64,000 nt of DNA from Sphingomonas hylomeconis (GCF_025370105.1 NZ_JANQBK010000017.1:124001-188000), one strand, 5' to 3'; shown: positions 1 through 8,750, counted from the first letter of the stretch. Program-made: numbers and translations. Notes: a model not told the origin generated them from the letters alone.

Positions 1-40
1 GCGTGGATGCGCGCTGCCTGACCATCGCAAAGGACCAACC

Positions 41-469
41 ATGCCCCTGACCAGCGATACCGAGATCAAGACGCTCCTCGAAGGCGCGCGGACCATCGCC
101 CTGGTCGGTGCCTCGGACCGCCCCGATCGCCCGTCCTACCGCGTGATGAAGACGCTACAGGATCACGGCTACCGCGTGATCCCGGTCAATCCGCAGATCA
201 CCGGCGAGCATCTGCACGGCGAGTTCGTGTTCCGCGAACTGGCGCAGCTCGGCGATCCGATCGATATCGTCGATATATTCCGCAATTCGGCTGCGGCGGG
301 CGAGGCGGTCGATCAGGCGATCGCGATCGGCGCCAAGGCAGTGTGGATGCAGCTGGGCGTGATCAACCACGAGGCGGCGGCGCGCGCCGAAGCGGCCGGG
401 CTGCAGGTGGTGATGGATCGCTGCCCGGCGATCGACATTCCGGCGCTCGGCGTCGCGAAGATCCAATAA
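41..469 (+). CDS. CoA-binding domain protein (YccU-like)
   Basis: 142 aa, close to the usual length of stand-alone CoA_binding proteins. The N-terminal half carries the Rossmann turn IALVGASDRPDRPSYRV (about residues 19-35), then the strand VIPVNP. The C-terminal half has the conserved VWMQLGV stretch and ends with DRCPAIDIP, typical of the family. The protein should be cytosolic and bind CoA or a similar nucleotide; its physiological role is not known. The ATG is preceded by an AAAGGA ribosome site. The 21 bases at the left edge of the window could be the tail of an upstream gene (TGA at 19-21), but that is too short to identify. Confidence 0.9.
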   Translation: MPLTSDTEIKTLLEGARTIALVGASDRPDRPSYRVMKTLQDHGYRVIPVNPQITGEHLHGEFVFRELAQLGDPIDIVDIFRNSAAAGEAVDQAIAIGAKAVWMQLGVINHEAAARAEAAGLQVVMDRCPAIDIPALGVAKIQ

Positions 470-470
470 T

Positions 471-527
471 CCTCCCCGGCACGGGGAGGGGGACCATTCG
501 GCTACTTCGGCCGAATGGTGGAGGGGG
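471..527. repeat. class A intergenic palindrome, short copy
   Basis: Two hairpins in tandem directly after the CoA-binding gene: CCTCCCCGGCACGGGGAGG, then a stem ACCATTCGGC/GCCGAATGGT with a short loop. The same opening module (CTCCCCGGCACGGGG) recurs at 2549-2676, and related forms occur at 14349-14478 and 34127-34257. It may act as a transcript end, but there is no T-run. Confidence 0.75.
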
Positions 528-597
528 CTCTCCACAAGCGGAACCGCTACCGGCCCGCCCCTTAATATCGCCATGATCGTGGCGCAGCCCTTGCGCC

Positions 598-1056
598 ATG
601 ATCCTGCTTATCCTGGCGGCACAGGCCGCGACCATCGTGTCGACCAAGCCGCAGGCGCAATCCTGGTCGATCCTCGAGTCCGTGCCGAACGAGCCGTGCG
701 TGCTCAAGCCCGAGGATGCCGCCGATGCGGCGGAGACCCCGGCGGCGAAGCAGGGCGACGTGATCGTCTGCGCCCGGCCGGTGCCGTCGCAGAAATTGCC
801 TTATCCCGATGAAGTGGTGTCGGACGGGCCGGTGCCGTCCAATCGCGACCTGACCGGCCGCGGCGCGCTGGCCGCGGACGACGCGCCGTGCGCGACTCGG
901 ATGGAAGGCTGCACCGTCGGCTTCGGCCCGCCGATCGTGCCGATGGTGATGGGCATGGTCGATGTCGCCAAACGCGCCTTCGCCAAAAAGCCGGACAAGA
1001 CCGGGCGCGTGCCGATCCAGCTGGACGAAGCGCCGACGGGCCGGTTGCTGCCGTAA
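598..1056 (+). CDS. hypothetical exported protein
   Basis: 152 aa with a very short hydrophobic N-terminus (MILLILAAQAA) that may be a signal peptide. The body is proline-rich and has four cysteines. The stretch GDVIVCARP resembles the GDIVVCG-type motif of many small periplasmic proteins in sphingomonads. No enzyme motif is visible. A hydrophobic PPIVPMVMGMVDVA stretch follows the cysteine region. It stands alone between two repeats. Annotation as a real gene rests on codon use (strong third-position GC) and the motif; the function is unknown. Confidence 0.65.
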   Translation: MILLILAAQAATIVSTKPQAQSWSILESVPNEPCVLKPEDAADAAETPAAKQGDVIVCARPVPSQKLPYPDEVVSDGPVPSNRDLTGRGALAADDAPCATRMEGCTVGFGPPIVPMVMGMVDVAKRAFAKKPDKTGRVPIQLDEAPTGRLLP

Positions 1057-1079
1057 ATACCGCTCATCTTATTCGCTTG

Positions 1080-1177
1080 CCCGGCGGAAGCCGGGGCCCA
1101 GTCGGGAAACAGAAGTTGGCTGGTGCATCGCCCAGTTACATCGACCTCCGCGACTGGGCCCCGGCTTCCGCCGGGGA
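1080..1177. repeat. class B inverted repeat (CCCCGGC..GCCGGGG)
   Basis: Inverted repeat with arms CCGGCGGAAGCCGGGGCCCAGTCG and CGACTGGGCCCCGGCTTCCGCCGG around a loop of about 50 bases. It lies between the convergent ends of the hypothetical gene and hom, so it may end transcription from both sides. Related full copies are at 41734-41845 and 53893-53993. Confidence 0.8.
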
Positions 1178-1203
1178 GGCAAGGGGAAGGTTTCCCCCAC
1201 CGC

Positions 1204-2493
1204 TCACCCCAGGATATGCATCCACATCGGCTGCCCGACCAGGCTCTGCGATCCGCGCAGCCGCTCCAGCGCCTGCGCCACCGCGCGTTCGGGGCCTTCG
1301 TGCGTGACGATCGCCACCAGCACCGCGCCGTCGGCGCCCGATCCGCGCTGGATCAGGCTCTCGATCGACACGCCGGCATCGCGCATCGCCGCGGCGATCT
1401 CGGCCAGCACGCCGACCCGGTCCTCGACCGTGAAGCGGACATAGGATCGCGTGCGGCGTTCGCCGCTGTCCGCCGCCTGATGCTCGCCAAGCGAATCCGC
1501 GGGCATGGCGAAGGCCGGCCCAAATTCGCCGCGTGCGATATCGATCAGGTCGGCGACCACCGCGGAGGCGGTCGGCCCGTCGCCCGCGCCCGCGCCCTGG
1601 AACAGCAGCCGGCCGACGAAATTGCCTTCCGCCACCACCGCATTGGTCGCGCCGGTGACGTGCGCCAGCGGGTGGCTGACCGGCACGAGATGCGGATGGA
1701 CGCGCTGGAACAGGCCATGCGGCCCGTCTTCCGCCACGCCGAGCAGGCGGATGCGATAGCCGAGCTGCGCCGCCTCGGCGATGTCGGCGGCGATCACGTG
1801 GCGGATGCCGTTCGCCACGACCTGCGGGAAAGCGGGCTGCGTGCCGAACGCGATGCTCGCCAGGATCGCCAATTTGTGTGCCGCATCGACGCCGTCGATA
1901 TCGAAGGTCGGGTCGCTCTCGGCAAAGCCCAGCGCCTGCGCCTCGGCCAGCACGTCCGCGAAATCGCGGCCTTCGGCCTCCATCTTCGACAGGATGAAAT
2001 TGCACGTGCCGTTGAGGATGCCGTAGACGCGCGCGATCTCGTTCGCCGCCATGCCTTCGCGCAGCCCCTTGATCACCGGAATGCCGCCGGCCACCGCCGC
2101 CTCGAACTTCAGCGCCGCGCCGGCGCTTTCCGCGGCGCGCGCGAGTTCCAGCCCGTGATGCGCGATCATCGCCTTGTTGGCGGTGACGAAGCCCTTGCCG
2201 GCCTTCAGCGTCGCGCGCGCCAGCGTCAGCGCCGGGCCGTCCGACCCACCGACCAGCTCGACCACCACATCGGCGTCCGGGTGCGCGGCGAGCGCGGTCG
2301 TATCGTCGACCCATTCGAAGCGCGACAGATCGACGCCGCGATCCTTGCTGCGATCGCGCGCCGAAATCGCCACGATCTCGATCCCGCGCCCGGCGCGCCG
2401 CGCGATCAGCGCGGCATTCGCCTCGAGCAGCCGCACGACGCCAGCCCCGACAGTGCCGAGCCCGGCCAGCGCGATACGGAGTGGTTTGGTCAT
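1204..2493 (-). CDS. hom: homoserine dehydrogenase
   Basis: 429 aa, the normal length for the ACT-containing form. It reduces aspartate semialdehyde to homoserine with NAD(P)H, the branch point to threonine and methionine. The N-terminal Rossmann motif is ALAGLGTVGAG (glycines 11, 13, 16). TANKAMIAHH holds the catalytic lysine region, NGTCNFIL and FDIDGVDAAHKLAILA are family signatures, and an ACT domain (VRFTVEDRVGVLAEIA) fills the last 80 residues, the expected site of threonine feedback. The start at 2493 is chosen because AAGGGG lies just upstream and the product then begins MTKPLRIAL; an in-frame extension to 2547 would run into the upstream repeat. A threonine synthase lies far away at 27 kb. 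Confidence 0.96.
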   Translation of the reverse strand: MTKPLRIALAGLGTVGAGVVRLLEANAALIARRAGRGIEIVAISARDRSKDRGVDLSRFEWVDDTTALAAHPDADVVVELVGGSDGPALTLARATLKAGKGFVTANKAMIAHHGLELARAAESAGAALKFEAAVAGGIPVIKGLREGMAANEIARVYGILNGTCNFILSKMEAEGRDFADVLAEAQALGFAESDPTFDIDGVDAAHKLAILASIAFGTQPAFPQVVANGIRHVIAADIAEAAQLGYRIRLLGVAEDGPHGLFQRVHPHLVPVSHPLAHVTGATNAVVAEGNFVGRLLFQGAGAGDGPTASAVVADLIDIARGEFGPAFAMPADSLGEHQAADSGERRTRSYVRFTVEDRVGVLAEIAAAMRDAGVSIESLIQRGSGADGAVLVAIVTHEGPERAVAQALERLRGSQSLVGQPMWMHILG

Positions 2494-2548
2494 GGTAAGC
2501 CCCTTTTTGCGGCGGGTAACCGCAACCGGGCCAGAAGCGCAACGCAAT

Positions 2549-2676
2549 TCCTCCCCGGCACGGGGCGGGGGACCAGCGAAGCTGGTGGAGGGGGTGGGCC
2601 GGCAACGCTACGGTTGCGGCGCCGGCCCACCCCCTCCGTCAGCCTGCGGCTGCCACCTCCCCGTGCCGGGGAGGAT
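2549..2676. repeat. class A intergenic palindromic repeat, full copy
   Basis: About 128 bp with outer arms TCCTCCCCGGCACGGGG and CCCCGTGCCGGGGAGGA and an inner pair GGTGGGCCGGC/GCCGGCCCACC, plus small side hairpins (CAGCGAAGCTG, CAGCCTGCGGCTG). It fills the space between hom and the oxygenase gene upstream of it on the same strand. The layout is that of a multi-stem structured intergenic repeat. Confidence 0.85.
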
Positions 2677-2680
2677 CAGG

Positions 2681-3634
2681 TCACTTCTTGACCAGCCCGA
2701 TCTCGACCAGCCGCTCGTGCAGATAATCATGCGCCGTGATCGGCGCGGGATAGCGGTTCGGATTCGCCGCGGAAATCGTCTGCGGCAGCGTCTCGATCAG
2801 AAAATCGGGCGCGGGATGCAGGAAGAACGGCATCGAATAGCGCGAATGGCCGCGCCGCTCGGGCGGCGGGTTGACCACGCGGTGCGTGGTAGAGGGCAGC
2901 ACGTGATTTGTCAGCCGCTGCAGCATGTCGCCGACATTGACGACCATCGCGCCGGCCGGCGGCTTGATCGCCAGCCACTGGCCGTCGCTGCCGAGCAGTT
3001 CCAGCCCCGCTTCCTCGGCGCCGAGCAGCAAGGTGATCAGGTTGATGTCCTCATGCGCGCCGGCGCGCACGCCTTCCGCGTCGGCGGGGATCGGCGGATA
3101 ATGCAGCAGGCGCAGGATCGAATTGCCATCCTTCACCGCCGGATCGAACCAGTGCGGATCGAGCCCCAGATGCCGCGCGATCGCCGACAGCAGCCGGTCG
3201 CCTGCCTTGTCGAACGCTGCGAACAATTCCTCGAACACCGGACGGAAACCTTCGGGGCGCGTCGGCCAGATATTGGGCGGCATCACGTCGCTGAACTTGT
3301 GGCCGGCCGGCAGGTCGCGCCCGACATGCCAGAATTCCTTGAGATCGACTGCGCTGGCGCCCTTGGCGATCTCGGTCTTGAACGGCGTATAGCCGCGCTG
3401 CCCGCCGCCCGCGGGCGTATAATAGGACCGCTTCTCGTCGTCGGGCAGGTCGAACAGCGCCTTGGTCTCGGCCCAGGCGCGCTCAATCAGCTCGTCTGGA
3501 ATGCCGTGATCGGCGACCACCGCGAAGCCGAAGCGTTCGAACGATCCGCCCAGCGCCGCGGCGAAGGCGGCGGGATCGGCGGCCTCGTCCTGGAGCGACA
3601 GCGCGGGTACCTGAGCGGCGGGGGAATCGAGCAT
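2681..3634 (-). CDS. 2-oxoglutarate/Fe(II) oxygenase (isopenicillin N synthase-like)
   Basis: 317 aa from the chosen start. It has the DIOX_N region (FGFAVVADHGIPDELI) followed by the double-stranded beta-helix. The iron ligands are H194 and D196 in HED and H251 in THRV, with the 2-oxoglutarate-binding R265/S267 in RYS. The enzyme should oxidise a small substrate using O2 and 2-oxoglutarate in the cytosol; the substrate cannot be told from sequence. An alternative ATG at 3670 would add 12 residues; neither start has a strong ribosome site, and MLDSPAAQVPALSL looks like the usual family N-terminus. It is read toward hom with a class A repeat between them. Confidence 0.9.
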   Translation of the reverse strand: MLDSPAAQVPALSLQDEAADPAAFAAALGGSFERFGFAVVADHGIPDELIERAWAETKALFDLPDDEKRSYYTPAGGGQRGYTPFKTEIAKGASAVDLKEFWHVGRDLPAGHKFSDVMPPNIWPTRPEGFRPVFEELFAAFDKAGDRLLSAIARHLGLDPHWFDPAVKDGNSILRLLHYPPIPADAEGVRAGAHEDINLITLLLGAEEAGLELLGSDGQWLAIKPPAGAMVVNVGDMLQRLTNHVLPSTTHRVVNPPPERRGHSRYSMPFFLHPAPDFLIETLPQTISAANPNRYPAPITAHDYLHERLVEIGLVKK

Positions 3635-3698
3635 AGGAAAGATGTCCGTGTGAGAAATGCCCCCCGGCATATCGCGGTGACGCCCGCGCGAACAGACT

Positions 3699-4196
3699 TT
3701 AGCCGCCGATCACGATCGTGCCCTTCGAGCGGTCGGCGCCGTCGGGGGCGAGATCGAGGCGGAACGGCTCGTTCTCGTCGGTCGTGCCGATCAGGTCGTC
3801 GCCGCTCGCGGTGATCTGGAAACCGGCCTGTTTGGACAGTTTCTCGAAGAACCAGTCGCGCACCGTGCCCGGGCTGGCGGGGCTGGCGAAGGTCACGCGG
3901 ACCAGCCCGCCATTCTGCTTGTCGTTCGCATCCACGTTGAGCCCGCTGATCGTCGAGCCGGGGAACAGATGCACGCCGTTCATGTCGAAATTGTCGGCGT
4001 TGAGCGTCATCTTGGGCAGCTTGACGTTGCCGGCGAAGCCGCCCGGCAGGTTGATCGCCAACTGCCCGTTGCCATCAACCCCGGCGACCATGTTGCCGTC
4101 GCCGGTGTTAATCGCGATGCTCGTGCCGGTGCCGGAATCGCCGCACGCGGCCAGCGCGGCGGCGGCGATCAGAGCGAGGGTGACCTTGACGGACAT
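3699..4196 (-). CDS. putative lipoprotein
   Basis: 165 aa. The N-terminus MSVKVTLALIAAAALAACGDSG is a lipoprotein signal with lipobox LAAC. The mature part carries a glycine-rich region, then NVKLPKMTLNADNFDMNG and a C-terminal domain with VRDWFFEKLSKQAGF. The repeated short hydrophobic strands resemble an adhesin-like or DUF-type beta protein. The start at 4196 is set by AGGAG seven bases upstream; the frame is open further, but that part has no signal peptide. The function is unknown; expected location is a membrane lipid anchor facing the periplasm. Confidence 0.8.
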   Translation of the reverse strand: MSVKVTLALIAAAALAACGDSGTGTSIAINTGDGNMVAGVDGNGQLAINLPGGFAGNVKLPKMTLNADNFDMNGVHLFPGSTISGLNVDANDKQNGGLVRVTFASPASPGTVRDWFFEKLSKQAGFQITASGDDLIGTTDENEPFRLDLAPDGADRSKGTIVIGG

Positions 4197-4322
4197 GGCG
4201 ATCTCCTGGGCGTATTGTTGGTCTAATACACTAGATGCGCCCGGCGGCATGGTCAAGATCGGCTCCCCAAAGCCACCGTCATCCTGCATCGCGTTCAGGA
4301 TGACGGAAGCCGGGGAAGGGGA

Positions 4323-4709
4323 TCAGCGCAGCAGACGTTCCATGGTCTTTTCGTGCAGCCAGATGTTCATCGTCGCGCTGTCGTTCTGGTCGCCGGTATA
4401 GCCGAGCTCGGTGGCCAGCTTCTTGCGGTTCTCCAGGCTCGAATCCATGCCCAGCGCCTTCATCAGGTCGACGATCGAGCTCTTGTAGTTGAGCGTCTCG
4501 CCGCGCGCCTTGGCGCGATCCTCGAGCACCGATTCGATCGCGGCGCGCGTCGGCGCGGGCTTTGGCGCGGCAGCGGCGGGGGCGGCGGGTGCCGCAGCAG
4601 GCGCGGGCTTCGGCGCAGCTGCCGGCGTAGGGGTCGGGGCGGGGGCGGGGGTGGGGGCCTCGTCCTTGTGACCGAAAATCGCGTCCTTGATCGCGCCGAA
4701 AACGCTCAT
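4323..4709 (-). CDS. DUF3597 domain protein
   Basis: 128 aa. The start MSVFGAIKDAIFG is the typical DUF3597 opening, followed by a long Ala/Pro/Lys linker (about residues 18-52). A compact C-terminal helical domain holds SSIVDLMKALGMDSSLENRK and ends TMNIWLHEKTMERLL. The family is a small, mostly helical cytosolic domain with no known activity. AGGGAG precedes the ATG at 4709. It is divergent from the MFS gene at 4823, so the 113 bp between them should hold both promoters. Confidence 0.85.
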   Translation of the reverse strand: MSVFGAIKDAIFGHKDEAPTPAPAPTPTPAAAPKPAPAAAPAAPAAAAPKPAPTRAAIESVLEDRAKARGETLNYKSSIVDLMKALGMDSSLENRKKLATELGYTGDQNDSATMNIWLHEKTMERLLR

Positions 4710-4822
4710 CGTCCATCTCCCTGGTGGTGAAGCCGAATGAATGGCCGGGGCCCGCTTTCGTTCCGGGTGCCGCGGGCTTTCCGGGGGTGACGCATCGTGC
4801 TGCATCTGCGAAGAGCGCGCGC

Positions 4823-6076
4823 ATGGACGATCCCGCCCCCGCCACCGCCGCTCCCGCCATCGACGCGCGGCCGGCGGACAGCCCGCCGCTCGGCTTCCGC
4901 GAATTCGTCGCGCTGATCGCCGCGCTGATGGCGCTGACCGCGCTCGGCATCGATTCGATGCTCCCGGCGCTGCCGGCGATCGGCGAGTCGCTCGGCGTGG
5001 CCGGCGCGAACGACCGGCAGTTCATCATCACCGTGTTCCTGATCGGCTTCGGCGTCGCGCAGCTCGTGCACGGCCCGCTCGCCGATCGCTACGGTCGCAA
5101 GCCGGTGCTCGGCATCGCGCTTGCCGCCTATGTCGTCGCCAATATCGTCGCGGCCTTTTCGAGCAGCTTCGTGCTGCTGCTGGTCGCGCGGTTCGTCGGC
5201 GGCACGGCGATCGCCGCGTCGCGCGTGGTGACGGTGGCGCTGGTGCGCGATTGCTATTCCGGTCGCGCGATGGCGCGCGTGATGAGTCTCGCCTTCATCG
5301 TGTTCATGGCCGCGCCGGTGATCGCGCCCACGTTCGGCCAGGCCGTGCTGCTGGTCGGCAGCTGGCGGATGATCTTCTGGGGCATCGCCGCGGTCAGCGC
5401 CGCGATCCTGTTATGGTTCTGGATCCGCATGCCCGAGACGCAGCATGCCGCCGATCGCCAGCCTTTCTCGGTCGGCCGGCTCGGCCAGGGCTGGCGGCTG
5501 ACGCTCACCGATCGCTATTCGATCGGCTATACCCTGGCCTCCGCCGCGCTGATGGGCGGGCTGTACGGCTTCATCAATTCGATCCAGCAGATCGTGTTCG
5601 ATATCTTCAAGCGGCCCGATCTGCTCGTGCCGATCTTCGCAGCCACGGCGGGCATGATGGCAATCGCCAACCTGCTCAACTCGCGCATGGTGATGAAGCT
5701 CGGCACGCGGCTGATCTCGCATTCGGCGCTGGTCGGGCTGATCGTGCTGGCCGGCACGCATCTCGCCATCACGCTGGCGGGGGTCGAAAACCTGTGGAGC
5801 TTCACCATCCTGCAGGCGCTGATGATGGCTTGTTTCGGCCTGTCCACGTCCAATTTCGGCGCGATGGCGATGGCCAATATGGGGCATATCGCGGGCACTG
5901 CCTCCAGCGTGCAGGGCTTCATCACGGTCACCGCCGGCGCGCTGCTCGGCGCGTTCGTCGGGCAACAGTTCAACGGCACGACGATCCCGCTCTATCTCGG
6001 CTTCTTCGTCGCCGGGCTGGTCGCGCTCGCCATCGTCTTCGTGGTCGAGCGCGGTCGGCTGTTCCGCCCCGCCTGA
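4823..6076 (+). CDS. MFS transporter, Bcr/CflA-like drug exporter
   Basis: 417 aa with 12 predicted membrane segments. The loop between helices 2 and 3 has the MFS signature GPLADRYGRKPV, and the fourth-to-fifth helix region has VRDCYSGRAMARVMS and APVIAPTFGQ, as in the Bcr/CflA 12-TM group. It should export small molecules or drugs by proton antiport; the substrate is not predictable. The ATG at 4823 is used because earlier in-frame codons would add a non-membrane proline-rich leader overlapping the divergent promoter region. Confidence 0.92.
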   Translation: MDDPAPATAAPAIDARPADSPPLGFREFVALIAALMALTALGIDSMLPALPAIGESLGVAGANDRQFIITVFLIGFGVAQLVHGPLADRYGRKPVLGIALAAYVVANIVAAFSSSFVLLLVARFVGGTAIAASRVVTVALVRDCYSGRAMARVMSLAFIVFMAAPVIAPTFGQAVLLVGSWRMIFWGIAAVSAAILLWFWIRMPETQHAADRQPFSVGRLGQGWRLTLTDRYSIGYTLASAALMGGLYGFINSIQQIVFDIFKRPDLLVPIFAATAGMMAIANLLNSRMVMKLGTRLISHSALVGLIVLAGTHLAITLAGVENLWSFTILQALMMACFGLSTSNFGAMAMANMGHIAGTASSVQGFITVTAGALLGAFVGQQFNGTTIPLYLGFFVAGLVALAIVFVVERGRLFRPA

Positions 6077-6168
6077 AGGCGATTTCGTCGCTATTGCGCG
6101 GAACCGCTGCGGTGTCGCATTGTTCGGCATTCACAGACCTGCACCCCTGCAGGCACCGGAGAAGCGAC

Positions 6169-6510
6169 ATGACGATGGGCGGCTATCAGATTCCCGGCGA
6201 AGGCACGGGCGATGACGGGTTCGACGAGGACGGCTATGACGAAAGTCAGCGCGCCGAGATTCTCGAAGTCACGCGCGACGGCCCGACCGACGGCACGATC
6301 CTCACCGACGTCGCACCCGATATCGGCGACGACGACGAGGAAGACGAAGACGAACTCGAGATGATCAGCGACGAGGTCGGCGAGGAAGACGATGATTCCG
6401 AAACCGACGACGACGATGACGATGAGGACGATCTGCAGGAAGATTTCGAGGACGACGATGTCGACGACGCGGAAATCGCCGATCGCGACGATGCGGCGCT
6501 GAAGCCGTAA
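6169..6510 (+). CDS. very acidic conserved small protein
   Basis: 113 aa, starting MTMGGYQIPGEGTGDDGF. More than a third of residues are Asp or Glu, with long acidic runs between about residues 50 and 105. GGAGAAG six bases upstream supports the ATG. No fold or motif is recognisable and the C-terminal half looks disordered. Such proteins can buffer cations or bind basic partners, but that is speculation. It stands alone between the MFS gene and the convergent SNase-like gene. Long antisense frames here are artefacts of the acidic repeats. Confidence 0.75.
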   Translation: MTMGGYQIPGEGTGDDGFDEDGYDESQRAEILEVTRDGPTDGTILTDVAPDIGDDDEEDEDELEMISDEVGEEDDDSETDDDDDDEDDLQEDFEDDDVDDAEIADRDDAALKP

Positions 6511-6566
6511 CCGACCGGCGATGACCGGACCCGCCGCCCCGGATACCCGGGCGGTGGGTCAGCCGG

Positions 6567-7097
6567 TCATGCGCACCATGGGCGCCGCCGCCCGGTCCAC
6601 GGCCGCGCCAGTCCTTCGGCGACCAGTATGTCCCCCAGCGACACGCCGCCGCGCTCCACCACGCGCAATTTGCGGCCATAGCGATCGGTATCGCGGCCCG
6701 CGGTCACCAGCGTCACCGGGCCGGCATTGAGCAGCGCCTGCAGGCGCAGCGTCGCACGGCCGCCGAGATCTGCCTCCAGCGCGCAGCGCGACGGATGCGT
6801 CTCCGGCGTGTCGATATCGGCGATGCGGATCTTTTCCCCCGCCATCCAGAACGTGTCGCCATCGACCACGCAGTTCGTCCCCCCGCCGGTAAAGCACAGG
6901 TCGAAGCGTGGCGCGGCGCTGTCGGTGGTGGCTGCCGTGGCCGCGGCGGCGCCGATCGTGGGTGCGCGCGGTAGCGCGCGCTCCAGCGCCAGCCCGCCGA
7001 CGATCCCGGCGAACATCATCAGCGCGATGCCCGCGCCCTTCCGTGCCCCGCGCCGTCGCCGCGCGCGAGCCATATGCCATTGGTAATCGTATCGCAT
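6567..7097 (-). CDS. SNase-like (thermonuclease-fold) membrane-anchored protein
   Basis: 176 aa. A basic N-terminus (ARARRRRGARKG) and one membrane segment (IALMMFAGIVGGLAL) anchor it, with the domain in the periplasm. The OB-fold nuclease region shows CVVDGDTFWMAG, IRIADIDTPE, RYGRKLRVV and LVAEGLARPW, matching the staphylococcal nuclease family including the catalytic Arg/Asp/Glu segments. It may cut nucleic acid outside the cytoplasm. The start is uncertain: ATG 7097 has a weak AGGCAG site; ATG 7073 would give MARARRRR with no visible site. Confidence 0.85.
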   Translation of the reverse strand: MRYDYQWHMARARRRRGARKGAGIALMMFAGIVGGLALERALPRAPTIGAAAATAATTDSAAPRFDLCFTGGGTNCVVDGDTFWMAGEKIRIADIDTPETHPSRCALEADLGGRATLRLQALLNAGPVTLVTAGRDTDRYGRKLRVVERGGVSLGDILVAEGLARPWTGRRRPWCA

Positions 7098-7218
7098 GGG
7101 GACTGCCTAGGGGCGGGGTCTTACCAGATCGCCAACGGATCGGTTCGAAATGGCGGGATGGGGCGCTGCGCTGCTCGCTGCGCTGCCGGCGGTAGAGGCC
7201 GGCCGGGTCCAGGACCCG

Positions 7219-7926
7219 TCAGTCGAGGAACAGATAGGCCGGGTCGAACTCGGCGAACTTTTGCAGCTTGTCCCAGTTGAGGATCCGCACCAGACCCTGC
7301 CGGAACTCGACCAGGCCGCGTTCGCGCAACTGCCGCAGCATGCGGTTGGCGTGCACCGCGGTCAGGCCGCAGGCATCCGCCAGATCGATCTGCGTCACCG
7401 GGAAATCGTAATTTTGCCCGTGTGTCATGCCGCTCCGCTGGAGCCGCACGAACATTTCGCAGAACAGATGCGCGAGCCGCACCGCTGCGCCGCGCGATCC
7501 GACCGAGACGATCCACTCGCGGTTGATCGCGGCATCGATCAGTGTCGATCGCCACAGCAATTCGGTCAACGTCGCCGAACGCTCGGTCAGCGTGCGGATC
7601 GCCTCGTGCGAGAAGGTGGCGACGGTCACCGGGGTCAGCGCGGCAACCGAATGTTCGAGCCGTTTCAGCGGATAGGAATGCAGATCGACGAAATCGCCCG
7701 GCACATGGATGGCAAGGATCTGGCGCCGACCTTCCGGCGTATCCTTGTAGCGTTCGACAAAGCCGCTGACGAGCAGGGTGCAATGGGTCAGCGGCGCCTG
7801 TTCGCGCACGATGATCCGCTTGGTGCCATATTCAGCCGTGCCGCAAGCCGCGGCTTCCAGTGCCTCGCGCTCGTTGTCCGACAGTAACGGTGTCGGGTGG
7901 GTTTGCAGGAACAGGCGGGTGATCAT
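7219..7926 (-). CDS. Crp/Fnr-family transcription regulator
   Basis: 235 aa. The N-terminal cyclic-nucleotide-binding-like beta-roll (about residues 15-130) includes VSGFVERYKDTPEGRRQILAI and HVPGDFVDL. The C-terminal winged helix has VTQIDLADACGLTAVHANRM followed by LRERGLVEFRQG. There is no N-terminal cysteine cluster of the oxygen-sensing Fnr type, so an iron-sulfur sensor is unlikely. The target genes are not evident; neighbours on either side point in other directions. Confidence 0.92.
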   Translation of the reverse strand: MITRLFLQTHPTPLLSDNEREALEAAACGTAEYGTKRIIVREQAPLTHCTLLVSGFVERYKDTPEGRRQILAIHVPGDFVDLHSYPLKRLEHSVAALTPVTVATFSHEAIRTLTERSATLTELLWRSTLIDAAINREWIVSVGSRGAAVRLAHLFCEMFVRLQRSGMTHGQNYDFPVTQIDLADACGLTAVHANRMLRQLRERGLVEFRQGLVRILNWDKLQKFAEFDPAYLFLD

Positions 7927-8065
7927 CTACATATCGAAATACCAGTCCCTGCCGATCTGGCAATGATTACCCGCGCATTGCGCCGGTTGCGCAGCGCCGG
8001 CGCGGAACGCGCATCGCGCGCGGCGCGTTCAGGGGCATCCCATTTGGCGTAAAAACGGAACGACC

Positions 8066-8260
8066 ATGCCGCGCGAACCCCATGATACGCCGACCAAGGC
8101 GAGTGCTGAACATGGTGAAGTGATGCTCGACGGCCCGGCGGGGCTCGCCGCGTCGATGACGCCGCGTGCCGCCCGCGCCTCCGCCGAGGCGATCGGCGCG
8201 GCGGCCGACGAGGCCGAGGGGCAGGCAGCCGTGCCCCGGCCCCCGCGCGAGATCGGCTAG
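8066..8260 (+). CDS. small hypothetical protein
   Basis: 64 aa, MPREPHDTPTKAS start, then HGEVMLDGPAGLAASMTPRAARASAEAI and an alanine-rich helix. GGAACGA lies six bases before the ATG. The pattern 'DGP-G-A--MTP-AA' fits small conserved sphingomonad proteins, as far as I recall, but no function is known. Moderate confidence because it is short. Confidence 0.5.
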   Translation: MPREPHDTPTKASAEHGEVMLDGPAGLAASMTPRAARASAEAIGAAADEAEGQAAVPRPPREIG

Positions 8261-8750
8261 GCGCAGCGCCATCGGCACGCGGCCGGCCGTCGCGGCACAT
8301 TTCTGGGTTGACGGATCGGCACGGGCGGTGCCGTTTCGAGCGTCCGTTTCGGGCCTTAATTTATTTGCCGATCGGCATATCGGCGCTTGCGTTTCGGCAA
8401 CGCCAGCTTTGACCGCGCGTCGCGCGGCATCGGCCGCGAAACGATGCCATGAGGCGACTCGGATTAGCGACGAACCGAGTCATTCTCCGGTCATTTACCG
8501 TCTTGCATGAGCGCGCGATTGGGCACAATCTGTGGGGGTTGAGTTCGGGGGCGGACCCAAGAACTGGTAGAAGCAAGGGTGCGATCCCATATCGTCACCC
8601 AGCACTGCGGGCACGCCGAGGGCGCGCGCCGTGGTCGCATTTTGTTCTCCCTGTTCCGCCCGGGAATGCTAGCATGGGGGCGCGTCCCCCGATTCGAACG
8701 GACCGGGAACATCGGTCGTGGTAAGACACAGATTGATAGGGACGTGGGCG
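8261..8750. other. long non-coding leader/upstream region of nrdA
   Basis: 490 bp without a convincing gene. It holds a perfect 12-bp palindrome TGCCGATCGGCA (8366-8377), a CACA-ATC-TGTG dyad (8524-8534), and several possible hairpins between 8540 and 8720, such as GGGGGCGCGTCCCCC near 8674-8688. It probably contains the nrdA promoter and a long 5' leader. Confidence 0.5.

Noticed and set aside
8524..8534. CACAATCTGTG as an NrdR box
   Set aside because: It matches the NrdR consensus only in part and no second box at the usual spacing was found, so it is not claimed.
8674..8702. tRNA T-arm-like GATTCGAAC upstream of nrdA
   Set aside because: On the minus strand the T-stem pairs only three bases, no matching acceptor or anticodon arm follows within 75 bases, so it is chance similarity.
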